A DNA stretch of 64,000 bases from Liriodendron chinense (lineage: Eukaryota > Streptophyta > Magnoliopsida > Magnoliales > Magnoliaceae): assembly GCA_003013855.2 (NCBI GenBank), contig ML058466.1, positions 1,851,501 to 1,915,500 of the forward strand. The letters are read 5' to 3'. This document shows positions 11,960 to 24,250 of the stretch, piece after piece (the stretch's first letter is position 1; every line of letters starts with the position of its first letter). The notes under the pieces were generated by a model. It saw only the letters and a list, made by a program, of their open reading frames with translations. It did not search any database and was not told the origin of the DNA. A program made the position numbers and the translations under genes.

Positions 11960-13186
11960 ATGACTAGGGATCAAAAGCAAAAAAGTCCAGCCACTGAAGG
12001 CTCTTCGAAGGGCTCATGGGGCAAGCAGCTTGCTCCCAAGCGAGCGTCCAAAACGCACCGTGCATCCACCCGCACTCGTGAGCCCTCCCCTAGTTCTTCT
12101 GAGCCAGGGAGTCCATCCCAGGTTGAGGGTACCCTAGTCCCTCTCCGATCTCTAGCCTATCTGTCCCGACGCCCCATTGTTGGGGAACGACATGTTGAGA
12201 GGGACTGCCTTGTTGGATATCTTGTGTATAAGAGGCTGACCACCATCAAATGGCATGGATTACTGGATTTTGGAGGGCCAGTCTATCCCAATACAGTGTA
12301 TCATTTTCTTTCTCGTGTGGTTAAAGTCATCGATGACCCACCCTCTCTCACTGTCGATCGGGATGGACAGCTCTTAGTGATCAATGCCAGCACCATTGCT
12401 AGGGTGCTCAACATTCCCATGTCCTACGAGCGGATTCCCCCATCTGGCCCCAATGAAATTACGAACAAGGTCACTTAGACAAAGGCCTTATGTGGGGGAA
12501 GAAATGTAATGTGGGGGGGAGGTAAAAGCGGGAATGTTCTCGCAGCATGGGAAATGACCGAGGATTTCCGTCTCCTACACCTCATTTTCTCCTACAACGT
12601 CTATCCGAGGAGAGGAAATAGATCCGACCTTACCACATCTATGACTGAGCTCGTTTACCGAGTCGGACAAGGTCATCCAATGTGTCTGCAGTCTCAGATC
12701 ATGAGTCACATGGTCTGCATCTTTACTGTGGGTGGAAAATCTGCTGGGATCCCTTTTGGGCATTTGCTATCACTATTATCTCGTGACTGCGGCTTTCCAC
12801 CTACTACGGAGAATTCGGTCTATGTCACCGATGTCAACAAATGCACCATAAGCTACATGCGCTTGCACCTTCCTGAAGAGGAGGTTAGTTGGCCTGATAT
12901 CTACAAGGAGACTCCTATTGAAGAGGAGATAACCGCACACACCACTCATCAGGCTGGTCACGGAGGAACAGAACCAGGTGATCCATCTCGTCCCAGCTCC
13001 TCTTGGCGCTCCAAAGCGTCAAACGCTAAACGTCAAGAGATAAATGCTCGGCTTACTCATGTCGAGAAAATGCTGAAATCTCTTTAGGACATGACTAACA
13101 TGATTCTTGCAATGATCACCTGCCGCAACAACGACGCTCCTTCTCCTGCTCTGTGCAAGGATGCTAGGCCCACTCGCTCACTGTAG
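11960..13186 (+). pseudogene. ORF2 of B: plant-transposon-protein-like ORF downstream of pol
   Basis: One frame of 408 codons runs from the ATG at 11960 to a TAG at 13184, broken only by TAG at 12476 and TAG at 13085. The product has a basic Ser/Pro-rich N-terminus, a central domain of about 220 residues and a short helical C-terminus (INARLTHVEKMLKSL). The central domain resembles ORF2 of element C: compare YPRRGNRSDLTTSMTELVYR with YPRSTNKSDLTANMVNLLYH. It resembles what is called the putative plant transposon protein domain, and sits where Sireviruses carry their env-like ORF. No signal peptide or convincing membrane segment is visible, so an envelope role is not supported by sequence. Function unknown. 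Confidence 0.72.
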
Positions 13187-13970
13187 GAGTGTATCTCAGT
13201 TTTCCCTAGTCGCCTGACTGTCTTAATTTGTGTTTGTATGGGGAAATGGTTGCCCCCACCTTTTGGAATTCTAACTCTAGACCTGTTTAGATATGTTAAC
13301 TTTCCTTAGACTGTTGGGGTCAGTGGATGCCCATTTCTTTTTTATGCTTGGCTTTCACTGTTTACTTGCTCTATCTATCCTCTGTCTTTTTTGTTTTATA
13401 CTCTAATTATTTATGGATGGTTGGATGATTGTGGGACCCTTTGCCCATGTTATGGCTTGCTTTTTATGCTCATACTTTATTTGAAGCCCTGTTAATCTGT
13501 GCATATTGATCTATTTAGGGCTGCTTGCCCTCTTTTGGTAGGACCGTAGTCTGTTTGGTCATGATATACATCATGTGGGGAGGTTGGTTGCTTGGGCTGA
13601 AAGCCCTCTGGTTTGTAATGTTTTATACATGTATATCTCCTTATGACCATTATATTTCATTTAGCTTCTTCCTTTTATGCATAAATGTACTAACCCTTTG
13701 TCAATGACTACTAAAAAGGGGGAGAAGAGTCACACCAATCGACCATGTTATCCTTTTGGCGGTCTTTGGTGTGCAGGATCTCAGGGGGAGGAATTGAAGC
13801 CAAGGGTCAATAAATTGTGTCTGTACATGTCTATTTTTTGTAAATGAATGAATGTAAATCTTTTGATGACATGTAAAGGATGTATTTTGGGTTTTTGAGT
13901 CTAGGATTGTCATTGGAAAGGTCCATGACACTTAGGTTGGTTTTGTGGAGTAATTGACAAAGGGGGAGAT
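13187..13970 (+). other. 3' noncoding region of B, with two PPTs
   Basis: Contains the structured element at 13556-13649, a first PPT-like tract (AAAAAGGGGG, 13713-13722) and the functional PPT (AAAGGGGGAGAT, 13959-13970) next to the LTR. The rest is T-rich with no ORF I can support. Confidence 0.75.
13556..13649 (+). ncRNA. Conserved 3' structured RNA element, B copy
   Basis: TGGTCATGATATACAT pairs with a complementary segment ending ATGACCA at 13649. Inside is GGGGAGGTTGGTTGCTT followed by the hairpin GGGCT-GAA-AGCCC. The same layout occurs in C (50609-50703) and F (56034-56122) with different stem sequences. This is a cis-acting element of the retrotransposon RNA, not a separate gene. Confidence 0.6.
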
Positions 13971-13996
13971 TGTATGTACACATATTTGTCAATTAT
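13950..13996 (+). promoter_or_regulatory. PPT stem-loop across the internal/LTR junction of B
   Basis: GTAATTGACAAA (13950-13961) faces TTTGTCAATTAT (13985-13996): eleven Watson-Crick pairs plus one possible G-U in RNA. The 23-nt loop holds the PPT and the LTR start at 13971. Confidence 0.65.
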
Positions 13997-14421
13997 CTTT
14001 TCAGTTGAGTCGTCACGGCTGATGAGCCAAGAAGACACTGAAGAATGAATCCTTGAAGATCTCCGTCTGCTCAACGCAGAAGATCTACGAAGATATCTTC
14101 ATCCAAAACCAACCCTCTCAACCCTAGATCCACATATCTCTCAAAACCCGTGTCCTCTAGATGGCCTGTCGCTTAAAAGGAACTTCCATTATCTCGAAGA
14201 CCATAGAGGTTAGTCTAAAAGATCAGCTTGGACTTGGTATGTACTGGCCCATAGTCCATTTGCAGGCAAAAATCCAAAAAACAAAACCTATAAAAATCCT
14301 GCAGATTGAGCACCGGGTGCCAGGCCACTGTGCTTCCGGACGCCCGACCACCTGAAGTATAGTCCAGCAAGGTGAAAAAGGAATTTTGGGCTCCCAACCC
14401 AAACTTGTGCGGGCACCCGAC
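13971..14421 (+). repeat. 3' LTR of B, piece 1 of 3
   Basis: Starts TGTATGTAC directly after the PPT. It runs to the insertion point of E, inside a GGGCACCCGAC unit of the palindromic array. Confidence 0.92.
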
Positions 14422-14879
14422 TGTGGACCCTGTCGTTTTCCGCCCTCCCACACGACGTTCTCGTCCCTTTCCTTTCGGGAAAAGAAGAAGAGGAGGATGC
14501 GTGAGTGAGAATCGCCATTTGTGCCACTGGCTTGCCTCATTCTCGAGGGCTTTGTTTGGTAGTCGTGTTTAAGCTGGATGTGTTTAAATGAGGTTATATA
14601 AGACCAGAGTCGCCACTAGCCAGTTACTTCGAATCTATAGTCGGCTAGACCCCGTAGAAACGTTAAAGAAGGGGATCCGAAGATTCCTTCCTCTAAAATG
14701 ACTCCTTTTGATCTGCGACCAGAGATTCGAGGTAAGGGATCACGGTTACAGGGTGGGAAGAGGTTAAGCACCCCACACACTGCCCGTACCGAAGTACGGT
14801 CTCTACTTCACAGAATCGAACTAATACTTGAAAGTCTGTCTTAATCCTCGTACATTCTCATAGATGACATGATGCATGA

Positions 14880-15306
14880 ATGCAGGTCTAAACAGTAAGA
14901 GTTTCTGATGGGCAGGTTCCACTAACAGGCAAGCCCAGAGCATACGCTCGAAGTGACAGGTGCTTTATGCGGAATGCACGCCGTGTGTTTGAATAATCAA
15001 AGTGCTTGTAGTGATATGAACATGAATGTAGGTCTGAACAGTAAGAGTTTCTGATGGGTAGGTTCCACTAACAGGCAAGCCCAGAGCATACACTCGAACT
15101 GACAGGTGCTTTATGCGAAATGCATGCTATGTATTTGAATAATCAAAGTGCTTGCAGTGATATGAACATGAATGCAGGTCTGAACAGTAAGAGTTTCTGA
15201 TGGGCAGGTTCCACTAACAGGCAAGCCCAGAGCATACGCTCGAACTGACAGGTGCTTTATGCGAAATGCATGCTGTGTATTTGAATAATCAAAGTGCTTG
15301 CAGTGA
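14880..15306 (-). repeat. Triplicated 147-bp unit in E LTR (left)
   Basis: Three direct copies start near 14882, 15029 and 15174, each containing CAGGTCTGAACAGTAAGAG and CAGGCAAGCCCAGAGCATAC. The same triplication occurs in the 5' LTR at about 37110-37535, so it predates the insertion. Confidence 0.9.
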
Positions 15307-15600
15307 AGCAGGGGGGTTGGAAGAAAAGTAAATGTTGCACTTATGCTAGATACAAATGAGATGATGCTGGAAAAAGAGTAGCTGGATGGACGGAGGTGTC
15401 GCAAGGGTTGGCTTCGAGTGGCTGGATCAAGACTTGGATGGCTTGGGAGGCTTGGACCAGTGGTCAGGCTGGGCTGGACTAGGGCTAGGCACTCCTCACT
15501 CGGGCTCTCCTTAGTGGAATGGTGGGCTAAGGGGGTGGAGAAAGACTCGGAACAAACGGACTCTCTCTAGGCTGGATTGTGTCGAAATGAGAAGGGGAGG

Positions 15601-15884
15601 GGTATTTATAGCAGAGGGCAGTGGCAGTTTGCGTAAATAATTTTGGGCGGCCCCAGGCGGCCGCCCGTACGGACGCTCCTCGGTTTCCAGCGCGTGGTAC
15701 GGTCATTTCTCGGGGTTGCTATTTTGACTCGGTGGGTTAACTCGGTGAGTTGACTCAGTGGGTCGACTCGGTGATTTGACTTGGCGGGTTGACTCGGTGT
15801 TTTGACTCGACGGGTTAACTCAGCGGGTTGACTCAACGGGTTAACTCAGCAGGTTGACTCAGTGGGTTGACTCAGTGAGTTTGA
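15601..15884 (-). promoter_or_regulatory. E LTR promoter: TATA, GC palindrome, TTGACT array
   Basis: CTATAAATACC on the minus strand (15601-15611) is the only clear TATA box. Immediately upstream lies GGCGGCCGCCCGTACGGAC-type palindromic sequence (15644-15676). Further upstream is an array of about twelve 12-14 bp repeats of GACTCGGTGGGTT type, in which TTGACT (the core of the W-box bound by WRKY factors) occurs at least eight times and TGACTCA recurs. Confidence 0.7.
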
Positions 15885-16095
15885 CTTTTTTAGGATTTTT
15901 TGACTGGCTTTTCTTATGGGGGTTTTTCAGGCTGATGTTTAGGGGTGGGTTAACTGGGTTCAGGCTTGAGCTGGGCTATGGATTGGGGCTTTTAAGGGTG
16001 AGTTTGGCTGAGTTTGGACTTGGGATTTGGGGGTATGGTCCTCTGTTCATCCAGCTATCTCTATCAATAGTGTAGCCGAAGGTGGGGTGTCTACA

Positions 16096-18654
16096 GATGC
16101 CCCTCTTTGACAGAGGTTGCGTGCAACCGAATGCCAAAGCGAGTGGACACCCCACTTCTGACCCGGTCATTCATGGATCATGGTCTGAAATCTTTGCTTG
16201 CCTTTGCATTTATGCCAGTTGATTGTCTGGAACTCGATCACTTGCACATACCGTGGGAGTTTGGAGAAACGTTGCGATTGTCCCTGCAGTTTGCTGCAAC
16301 CTAGGTACCCAATCGCAACCCTTCCATTCCCGATCGGTACTAACATCGGAAAGGTACAGTAGAGCCTCCGCGTCCGTAGTCTTACGAGGATACTGACCCC
16401 AGTGATTGATTGTATGTTTGATGTTTTTCCGGATCACTCCAGGAGTACTTGTTTCGCTTGACTGTCAAAGTGGTTAGATGCCCTACGTCAGATAGTCTTA
16501 CGGGATTCTACTACGCCGACTTGGACTCAGTCAAGGTACTTCAGGCATCCACGCCTAGGTATGTGCAGGTGGACTCTTTCCACCCGATCTGCTGGTTTCG
16601 ATGCTTGGTTTGCAATTCATTCTTTCCTCGATTGTGGTCTGAAATCTTTGTTGTCCTTTGTATCTGAGTCAGTTGATTGTTTGGAAATTGATAACTCGCA
16701 CATACCGCGATAGTTTGGAGAAAACGTTGCGATTGTCCCTGCATGGGCTGCAACCTGGGTACCCAATCACAACCCTTCTATTCCCGATCAGTTCTAACAT
16801 CGGAAAGGTACAGTAGAGCCTCTGCCTCCGTAGTCTTACGAGGTTGCTGACCCTGAGACTGATTGTGTGATGTTTGATGTTTTCCCAGATCACTCCAGGA
16901 GTACTTGGTTCGCTTGACTGTCAAAGTGGTTAGATGCCCTGCGTCATGTAGTCTTACGGGATTCTATTACGCCAACTTGGAATCAGTCAAGGTACTTTAG
17001 GCATCCACGCCTAGGTATGTGCGGGTGAACTCGTTCCACCCAATCTGCTGATTTTGATACTTGGGTTACAATTCATCGTTTCCACCTGTTCAAATGGTTT
17101 CTTTGACCGAGCCTTTTGGCTTTCATCTTTTCGTATCTTGGCATGTGGTACGACCGCACTGACACTGGAGTTCAGTTCGACTATACTTTGAGTGCATTGG
17201 ATCCGATGGTCTCTGGGGAAACCGCGAGACATCGGATCTTATTTGATTTTTGCGTCTGCTCCTACCCAGAGATATGGAAGATCTCCTGGTGTTTTAGAAG
17301 CAGAACGCTCTACTGGGAAAATATTTTTGAATTTTTGAAAAGATACCCACTCTGGGGAGTGACACTCCGTGGGGTTTTTATTTGCAAATAGAGACATTTT
17401 TTTGTCTTTTTGAAATAAAAATCTGGTTTGCAAGCGCCTCCACTAGGGATGCCTGTGGGGTTTTTGGCTAACCGACTTTTATTTTGAAAGCAGGTAAATA
17501 TGATGATTGATGCGATATGTGCTGATGCATAGAGATGCATATTTGATGATGGATGCATGGCTTGGCTCATTCTCTTTTAGCTCGATGATTTTGCTTTTGC
17601 TGGGGATGCAGAGAACTTTGAGCTTATTGCTTGCAGGGTTGTGCTCCCTGGGGATTTCTTTTTTTATATGGGTGTTTGGTCAGCGGGTTGGTCAAGATCC
17701 CGACCCGTGGTCGATCAGGTCCATCGTCTCAAGATGTTGTTTCTTTGCTAATGAGAATGTACGAGGATGTTATCCGACTTCAAGATGTTCTTCTGTGCAT
17801 AAATGCAATTGAGACGGTGTTTGGTAGCCAGTTTTGGTCAAGATTCCAATTTGCGAGCGATTGGATCCGTCATCCCAAATTGTGAAGTGAGCGGAGTTCG
17901 AGACTCCTGGAGTGTAGTGTTGGGGGATAGTGATAATTTTTGTGACTTTTGCAAATATGTGGTCTGAATCTTTACCTGAGTGGTCAGGATAGAGATCGGT
18001 TATTGAAAACAAAGGAAATATTTTTGTGATTTTTGAAAATATTTGATTTGAAAGCAAGGGAAATATTTTTTTGTGATTTTTGGAAAGGTGATTTTGCAAT
18101 GTTTTGGTATTTTGTGGGATTTTTCTGAAATGCAGGGAAAGGTATGGAATTTCCATGCATTTCCAGCTTCTACTGCTGGTAAGGCACCCAATCCATTTTA
18201 CGTCAGCGAGCAAGATGAGTCTCACACAGTTAAGTGCCATAGTTTTACATCTTCAGATGAGGAGATTTTGAGGGTTTTCAGTCAACACACCCACAAAGTT
18301 GCATGTTCCTCATGTGTAATGCACATAGACCACATATCGTCTGATGGACTCCTTCGGCCACAAAATGAGCCACATCCTCACATTTCCCTTAGTCAATCTA
18401 GTTTGGGGCCTTACGTTGCTCACAATTCCGTGAGGGTGCGCTCCACCTCCCAACAGCCTTAATCCCCTTCATGAGTTTTAGGAACAGGGAACATCCGTCA
18501 GATTTAACAGTGACTTCCAAATCAAGGTTGTCTATCTTGGTGCGTTCAACACGAATAGGATTGCGAGGTTCTGCCCGCCTCAGCCTTTACCTGTTTAAAA
18601 GATTCCGGACACCCGTACGATCAACTGTCAGCCAATCCGGAACAGGTTAGGAAA
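16096..18654 (-). other. E 3' region next to the LTR: PPT, a 455-bp duplication, noncoding
   Basis: The PPT (AAAGAGGGGCATC on the minus strand) is at 16096-16108, touching the LTR. Bases about 16172-16632 and 16629-17087 are diverged tandem copies (455-bp period). They share GTCTGAAATCTTTG, the phrase GTTGCGATTGTCCCTGCA and GTCTTACGGGATTCTA. From 17088 to 18654 I see no gene; several short frames on both strands have no recognisable domain. Confidence 0.7.
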
Positions 18655-19620
18655 GAAAGCCCCCGAGAAGTTAATCCCACTGTAGTTTTAGGTCTTCGGA
18701 CCACTGGGGATGAATTTGTGAAATTGATGGTGAATTTTTTTTATTATTATTTTTTTATTTTTTTTTGAAAAAGTTCTAGACTTCAACTCAAGTAATCGAA
18801 GTTGATGCTGGTTTTATGGAAAGCTTGAAATCTTTTTGGTATTTTTGGAAATGATTCGGGTTATCAAACCTTGATCCCAGCGGTCGAGGCTGATGTTGGT
18901 TTTTGGTTGAAAGTGAGAAAGGTCCCCCGAGAAATTAATCCCAGTGTAGTTTAAGGTCTTCGGACCAAAAATATGTACAAGCGATGCTGGAAATCACATT
19001 TTTTTTGTTTTTGAAATGATCCAAGTCATCAGATCCTGGCTCGAACTGCTGGGATCGATGCCGGTTTTTATTAAAAATCTCTCGAGATGTTGATCCCGAC
19101 GTAGTTTAAGGTCTTCGGACCAAACTACTGTACAAAAGAGTGCTGGAAATGTATATATATATTTTTGTGATTTTTGAAAAATGTCCAGTGTTGTCGGATC
19201 TTGATTCGAGCAATCAAGACCGATGCCGGTTTTTATTTAAAAAATCCCTCGAGATCTTGATCCCGACGTAGTATAAGGTCTTCGGACCTAAAATATGTAC
19301 AAGCAGGGTGAACACATTTTTTTATTTTTTGGAAAATGTCCGGTGTCAGCAGATCTTGATTCGAACGATCCAGACTGCTACCGGCTTTTATTTAAAAAGT
19401 CCCTCGGGATCTTGATCCTGACGTAGTTTAAGGTCTTCGGACCTAAAATATGTACAAGAGATATGTATATGTATATTTTTTGGTTTTCAGAAAATGTCCG
19501 GGGTCGTCGGATCTTGATTCGATCCAGACTGATGCCGGTTTTTATTGAAAGTCCCTCGGGATCTTGATCCCGACGTAGTTTAAGGTCTTCGGACCGAAAA
19601 TATGTACAAGAGAGTAGCAA
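18655..19620. repeat. Six-fold imperfect repeat with a GGTC-TTCG-GACC hairpin
   Basis: Units of about 150-165 bp (the first spacing is 264) each end in the same inverted repeat GGTCTTCGGACC at 18691, 18955, 19110, 19277, 19432 and 19584. Flanking text such as ATCTTGATCCCGACGTAGTT is conserved while the rest of each unit diverges. Read from the plus strand the hairpin has a C(UUCG)G tetraloop; read from the minus (element sense) strand the loop is CGAA. Confidence 0.8.
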
Positions 19621-19935
19621 TCAAGTTGGGAGATTTCGGGGATGCTTCTTAGAATGGTTCAGATCATCAGGTCATGCCTTTGGATGGTTGAGATCGTTGT
19701 TTGACCAAGTCAATTCTTTTTCTTTTTCTTGAAATTTCCATGGAACTTTTCCACATCATCAAGCCAATTTCTCACAAGATGAGATTTTGGTGAGATTCCT
19801 TAATTTTTCTCACCATTCTCTTCCATCACTTCATTCTTACATGGAGGTACAAGATTCACTTGCAACCACCCTTCCCAAGGAGGAGTTCTTCCCAAGGAGA
19901 GAGGGTGAGAAGTCGTTTCAACTAGGTGGGAGGTA

Positions 19936-20027
19936 GGACGGCCCCCTGGGCGCCGCCCAAGCCGTCCCTGCCCTCTGGTTTCTTCAGTGGGTTGGGTAAA
20001 AGGGTGCCCTCCCCTTTTCTATATAAC
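19936..20027 (+). promoter_or_regulatory. Candidate promoter of antisense ORF1 in E
   Basis: GGACGGC (19936-19942) and GCCGTCC (19961-19967) form a perfect inverted repeat around a GGGCGCCGCCC core. It is followed by CTGCCCTCTG, a word also found between palindrome and TATA in E's LTR, and by CTATATAAC (19019 offset from the palindrome by about 55 bp, at 20019-20027). The layout repeats that of the E LTR promoter but on the opposite strand. Confidence 0.5.
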
Positions 20028-22143
20028 ATGGGGCATCCTTACCCCTTCCAACGTGCAATCTTTCTCTTCTCTCTCTCATACTCTTTCTTCTTAAAGTTTT
20101 CTCTCTCCTTTTGGTGGTTCTTTGCTTCTCTCAAGTGGTGGGCCTTAGAGAAGTTTTGGGACAGCAAGGTGGTCCCTCTTTGGTGAGTGGTAAAGGTATG
20201 GACCACTCCCTTTCTCTTTCTTGTCCTTTTCCTTCTTCATTATCTCTCATGGTTCCTTTCTTTTCTTCATGTAGCTATTTCAAAAGAAGTGAAGGTGGGC
20301 CCAAGTGTTCTTGACCTTTTTCTAGATCCCCAGTTTCTTTCAAAGGTGGTGCAAGGAGAAGGACATTGCAAGCTTTCCATTTCATTTTTTCTTTTCTTCT
20401 TTTCATACTCCCTTCATGTGTATGTAAAGGGTAATTTTGCTATGTCCATCAAGTGTGCATGGCAAAATATCCTATCTTTCTTTATGGAAGTTGGGCCTCT
20501 TTTCATGTGTATCAAATGGGCTCAAAGTGAGGTCATGGCCCTTGGTGTATTTGATGGGCCCAATGCTTCATTTTGGGCTCCCTCTTACTTTCTCTCTCTT
20601 GTCATTTCCTTTGGAGCTTTCTTTTTCTTTTCCATCTTCTTTCCAAGGTTTGGGCCCATGGGCATGGCAGGGCCCATCTCAAGTTTTGGGCTCATGGGGC
20701 TCACTTTAGGTGACCCCATCTTTCTTTACATGTGTATGGACCAAGGTGACGAGCCCATTCTTCACTTGGATCTCAAGTGGGCTAGATTTCTTAGTTGGGC
20801 CTTTATGGACAAGTAGCCCAAATCTTCCACCATCTCTTGATTATGATGTACATCTTTGTACAAAGTGTGGTGGGGTCCTTGGAGTTTTTCCATATGGATG
20901 GGCTTTTGGGCCTTCATTGAAGCTTGGATTTCTTTGGACCATGTGTGTACCACTACACTTTGTCCATGTAGGCTTTTTTTTTCTTTCATGCTTTTTCTTT
21001 TGATGGATGGAGGACTTGAGTCACTTGATCATCTACAAGTCCCATGAGTGAGTTGTTCCAACAATCTTGCTAAGTTCAAATGGTTTTTTCTTGTGGTAGG
21101 AAAGTGGTTCTCAAGAGTTTCCTTAGATGTTATCAATCTCAAATGGATGATTCCTCCTCAAGTGAGCTATCCATGCAACCATAGCTCCTTGAACTTCTCT
21201 TGGGGTACTTGGTGGGCCATCCACCATCATTCTCAAAGATGAGTGTTTTTCCTTGAAATTTGTGGGAAAGAATGATACGCATAAGTTGCCTAATTTTGAC
21301 CCATGCTTTGGGGCATTTTGGATTTTGATCTTCAAGTGGGCTATGTATATCATTCCTAGCCATTTTCATGATGGTTGGGTGACTCATCAAGTTATGCTCT
21401 TTTGTGCTCAAATGGTCTCCTTTTCTTGTAAAGAAATTGGTGCACATAAGTTGCCCAAATTTGTCCTTGCTTGGACATTTCCATTTTTAGTTCTTCATGT
21501 GGGCTATGTGCATCAAAGTTTTTACCCTTGGCTTCTTTGACTCATATATTTATGGGTAGACCACCATGTTGTATTCTCATGGTTAAAACATTCATCAAGA
21601 TGATGCACATAGTGTTGCCCATGGTTAACCCATGAATGGGTCCTCATGTTCTTCAAGTGGGCTATATGCTCCCTTCAATCCATTAAGGTGAGACATTTGG
21701 GTTGCTCTTGGGGGTCCACTTCCTTTCTATTCCCCGCTTGTCCATGTATATGTGTAAAAAAAGATGGAAACATCTTAAGTGAGAATCATGACCTTGGCAT
21801 AAAAAGTGGATCAATCCTTGGTCACATATGGACTTTGAAGAGGGATTTCTCATGTGAAGTAGGATTCTTATTCCTTGTTGATCTCATGGTACTTGAGTGC
21901 ATTTGTTGTCCAACATGTGTCCTTTGATGATGGACTTTTCTTGCCTAAGGCATGGCATGCAACCTTCTTTAAGGTGGGCCTTGCTTTCTTCAATGGGCCC
22001 AACACATATCCTAAGTAACACATGGAGTCGGACTTTGGATTTTGCATTTGAATGTGAGTCCAATCCCATGGGTTTCCTGGATGATGATTTGGATTTTAAC
22101 GGGTAAGGGATAGGGACTTACCTTACCAAGCTTGTAGGATTCA
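20028..22143 (+). other. Long leader, probable 5' UTR intron of antisense ORF1
   Basis: No coding frame convinces: the longest (20187-20816) is a Phe/Trp/Leu-rich frame with no domain. A possible donor GTGAGT at 20183 and acceptor CTTGTAG ending at 22137, six bases before the ORF1 ATG, would define an intron of about 1955 nt. Internally AAGTGGGCTA-type phrases recur every 150-200 bp, suggesting decayed tandem repeats. Confidence 0.4.
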
Positions 22144-23638
22144 ATGGCGGACGGTACCAGAGGACGTCGAGTGATTGATGAGGATGATCCTGCCTTCATC
22201 ATCCGCCAAGGGGACCATATGTGTTCCTTGGCTATGGAGCACCAACCTCTTCCTGCCATCAAGGGTCGAGGTACCAGGGATCACTGGGATAACTAGGTGA
22301 AGCATCCATAGCCTTTGCTTGAACGTGTATTGGCTGGTACTCCTTTTGCTGGCCTCTTTACCTTACGCTTTCATAACAATAGTGCCAACCGCATGATGCT
22401 CGCGGCTCTTTGCGAGAGGTGGCGGGATGAGACCCACACCTTCCAACTCCCCTGTGGCGAATGGGGAATAACTCCCCTGGACATTTATATGCAAATTCGC
22501 TTTCCATTTCATAGGGCAGTTGTTCCCCAGGTTGGCTCTCTGGCTCCCATCACTTCCACTGACTGGCTACGGCTTGTTGGTGATGTCCCACCCGAGGATG
22601 AATTCCAAGGCCATCAAGTAAAGATGCGATGGTTCTACAACACTTTTGCCTCCGTCACTCCCACTACTGAGCTAGAGGCCCTCCACAAAGCACGGGCCAT
22701 GATCACTTATGCCTTCGGGTCTTTCCTTCTCTGCCACCCAAATGAGAGGGTCGATCCTAAATTTCTTCGCTTGGTTGAGGATCTTCACCACCCCTACAAT
22801 TGGAACGGGGCTATCCTAACTCATATTTTCCAGGGTCTGGACAAGACCTGTCGGAATAGCCGGTCCTACACCAGTTTCTGGCCTGTCGTCGAGGTATTTC
22901 TTCATTCACCTTTCTTGGAGACATTTACCTTCTTTCTCTCTCTAATCATTAGGTGTGCCTTTGCCCAGACTTGCTTTTATGACCATTTTCCCCACCTTGC
23001 TCCGAGGATACGGACTGACATCGAGCCGCCTTAATATCGCCACATGTACTGGCATCAACAAAATCGTCAGCGAAACTCTCGAGTCTCCGGGGACAACTGG
23101 CGTGCCGACATAGATGGATTGACCGTTGATGATGTAAGTATCTTGCTTTCCTTATTCCTCATGCTGCACTGTTAACTGATCGTGGTGACCTCATTTGTTG
23201 TAGCTCGCTCGGATGCCGTACGCCAGCTTCCCTCTCTATTACACCCCTCAGTGTGAGGAGGCATATGATGGTTCATGTCTCCGTATCATGCTTTCTGACG
23301 CTGAATCATTTCAGTGGTATCTGGGTGAGAGGCTGCTTCGACAGGTCACTGGGGTGGCTCGGGTCCCTTGTTCTGCACCTCCTCCAGTTGCTCAGATCCC
23401 AACTGACGAGATGGCTGATGCTCTTGTGGGCCAGCCCGGGTTTCGTTTCACGATCCCGGATCGCGACTATGATGAGTGGTATTTGCTGTACGGCCAGGGG
23501 CCTCTGCTTCCTCCACTCTATGTTCCAGGGGGCCGTCGCAGATACGCTAAAGGCTCAGTGACAGCTCCTTTGATGGATCTTTACCGTCGAGAGCGGGACG
23601 AGAGGAGGGACGATGACGACTATGTTGGCGACTTGTAG
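22144..23638 (+). pseudogene. Antisense ORF1 of E: plant mobile domain (PMD) protein, broken
   Basis: PMD proteins are aminotransferase-like domain proteins found in plants and carried by some transposons; their role in elements is not established. The frame starts at ATG 22144. The core motif block CERWRDETHTFQLPCGEWGI is followed by the ARAMITYAFGSFLLC and WNGAILTHIFQGL blocks, in the order typical of the family. Likely introns: 22894-22968 (GTATTT...CAG, 75 nt) and 23134-23203 (GTAAGT...TTGTAG, 70 nt), both phase 0, leaving an exon from 23204 to the stop at 23636. In-frame stops at 22294, 22309 and 23032 break it. The spliced product would be about 449 residues. It lies opposite to E's pol. 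Confidence 0.75.
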
Positions 23639-24250
23639 CCTGCTTTTGTGAAGGTGTATTCAACTTGCTTGATGTACAACTTTTTGCTTTTACTTTCTTC
23701 TGTATCGAAATCTTTTGGATGGATATACAACCTCAATTCTGCTCAGATTACTTGATGACGCCCGGATGCTTTGATTTCTGACTCATTCTTTAATGATTTG
23801 TGGGAGATGTGACTTCTTAACTGTATAGATGATGACTTGAACGATTCAGATTGCTTGATTAGGCCTTGTGGGCCCATTTGATGATCGAATCTTGGACCTG
23901 GCCTTCTTTCTTAATGATCAAACCTTTGATCTTGCTATTTCATGACTTATGTAAGCTTTTCCATGGTTTAGATCATACTGATCTGGTCTTCGAATGGCTC
24001 AGATTGCTTATGGCCCTCTCTTGATCATCTTTCCCTCTCTTTGACTTGATCAGACCCATTCTGGCCGCAGTGCTTAGTGATTGGATAGGTGGGGTACCTT
24101 CCAAATGATTCTGATCAATCTCAATCGAAATCTGGAATGGATTGGAGCCTTGGGCGGCCCTCAGGGAGCCATTTGCTGATGTGGACTGTCAGCCTCACCT
24201 ACCAACAACCATGGATCCAATCCCGCGGAGAGAGAGAGAGAGAGAGAGCG
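23639..24250. other. Spacer between antisense ORFs of E
   Basis: T-rich sequence with repeated TTGATC/TGATCT phrases, presumably the 3' UTR of antisense ORF1. It ends in a short (GA)n run at 24228-24248. No gene seen. Confidence 0.6.

Larger units (their letters stand above)
14422..16095 (-). repeat. 3' LTR of element E, 1674 bp
   Basis: It contains, in transcriptional order on the minus strand, the TTGACT-rich array (15723-15884), a GC-rich palindrome (15644-15676), a TATA box (15601-15611) and three tandem units of 146-147 bp (about 14880-15305). It is 56 bp longer than the 5' LTR because the TATA segment is deleted there. Confidence 0.95.

Noticed and set aside
13525..13707. Small hydrophobic frame after ORF2 of B
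   Set aside because: Overlaps the conserved RNA element and is not preserved in C or F.
20187..20816. 209-codon plus-strand frame as a gene
   Set aside because: Low-complexity Phe/Leu/Trp content from T-rich DNA, no domain, lies within the probable leader intron of antisense ORF1.
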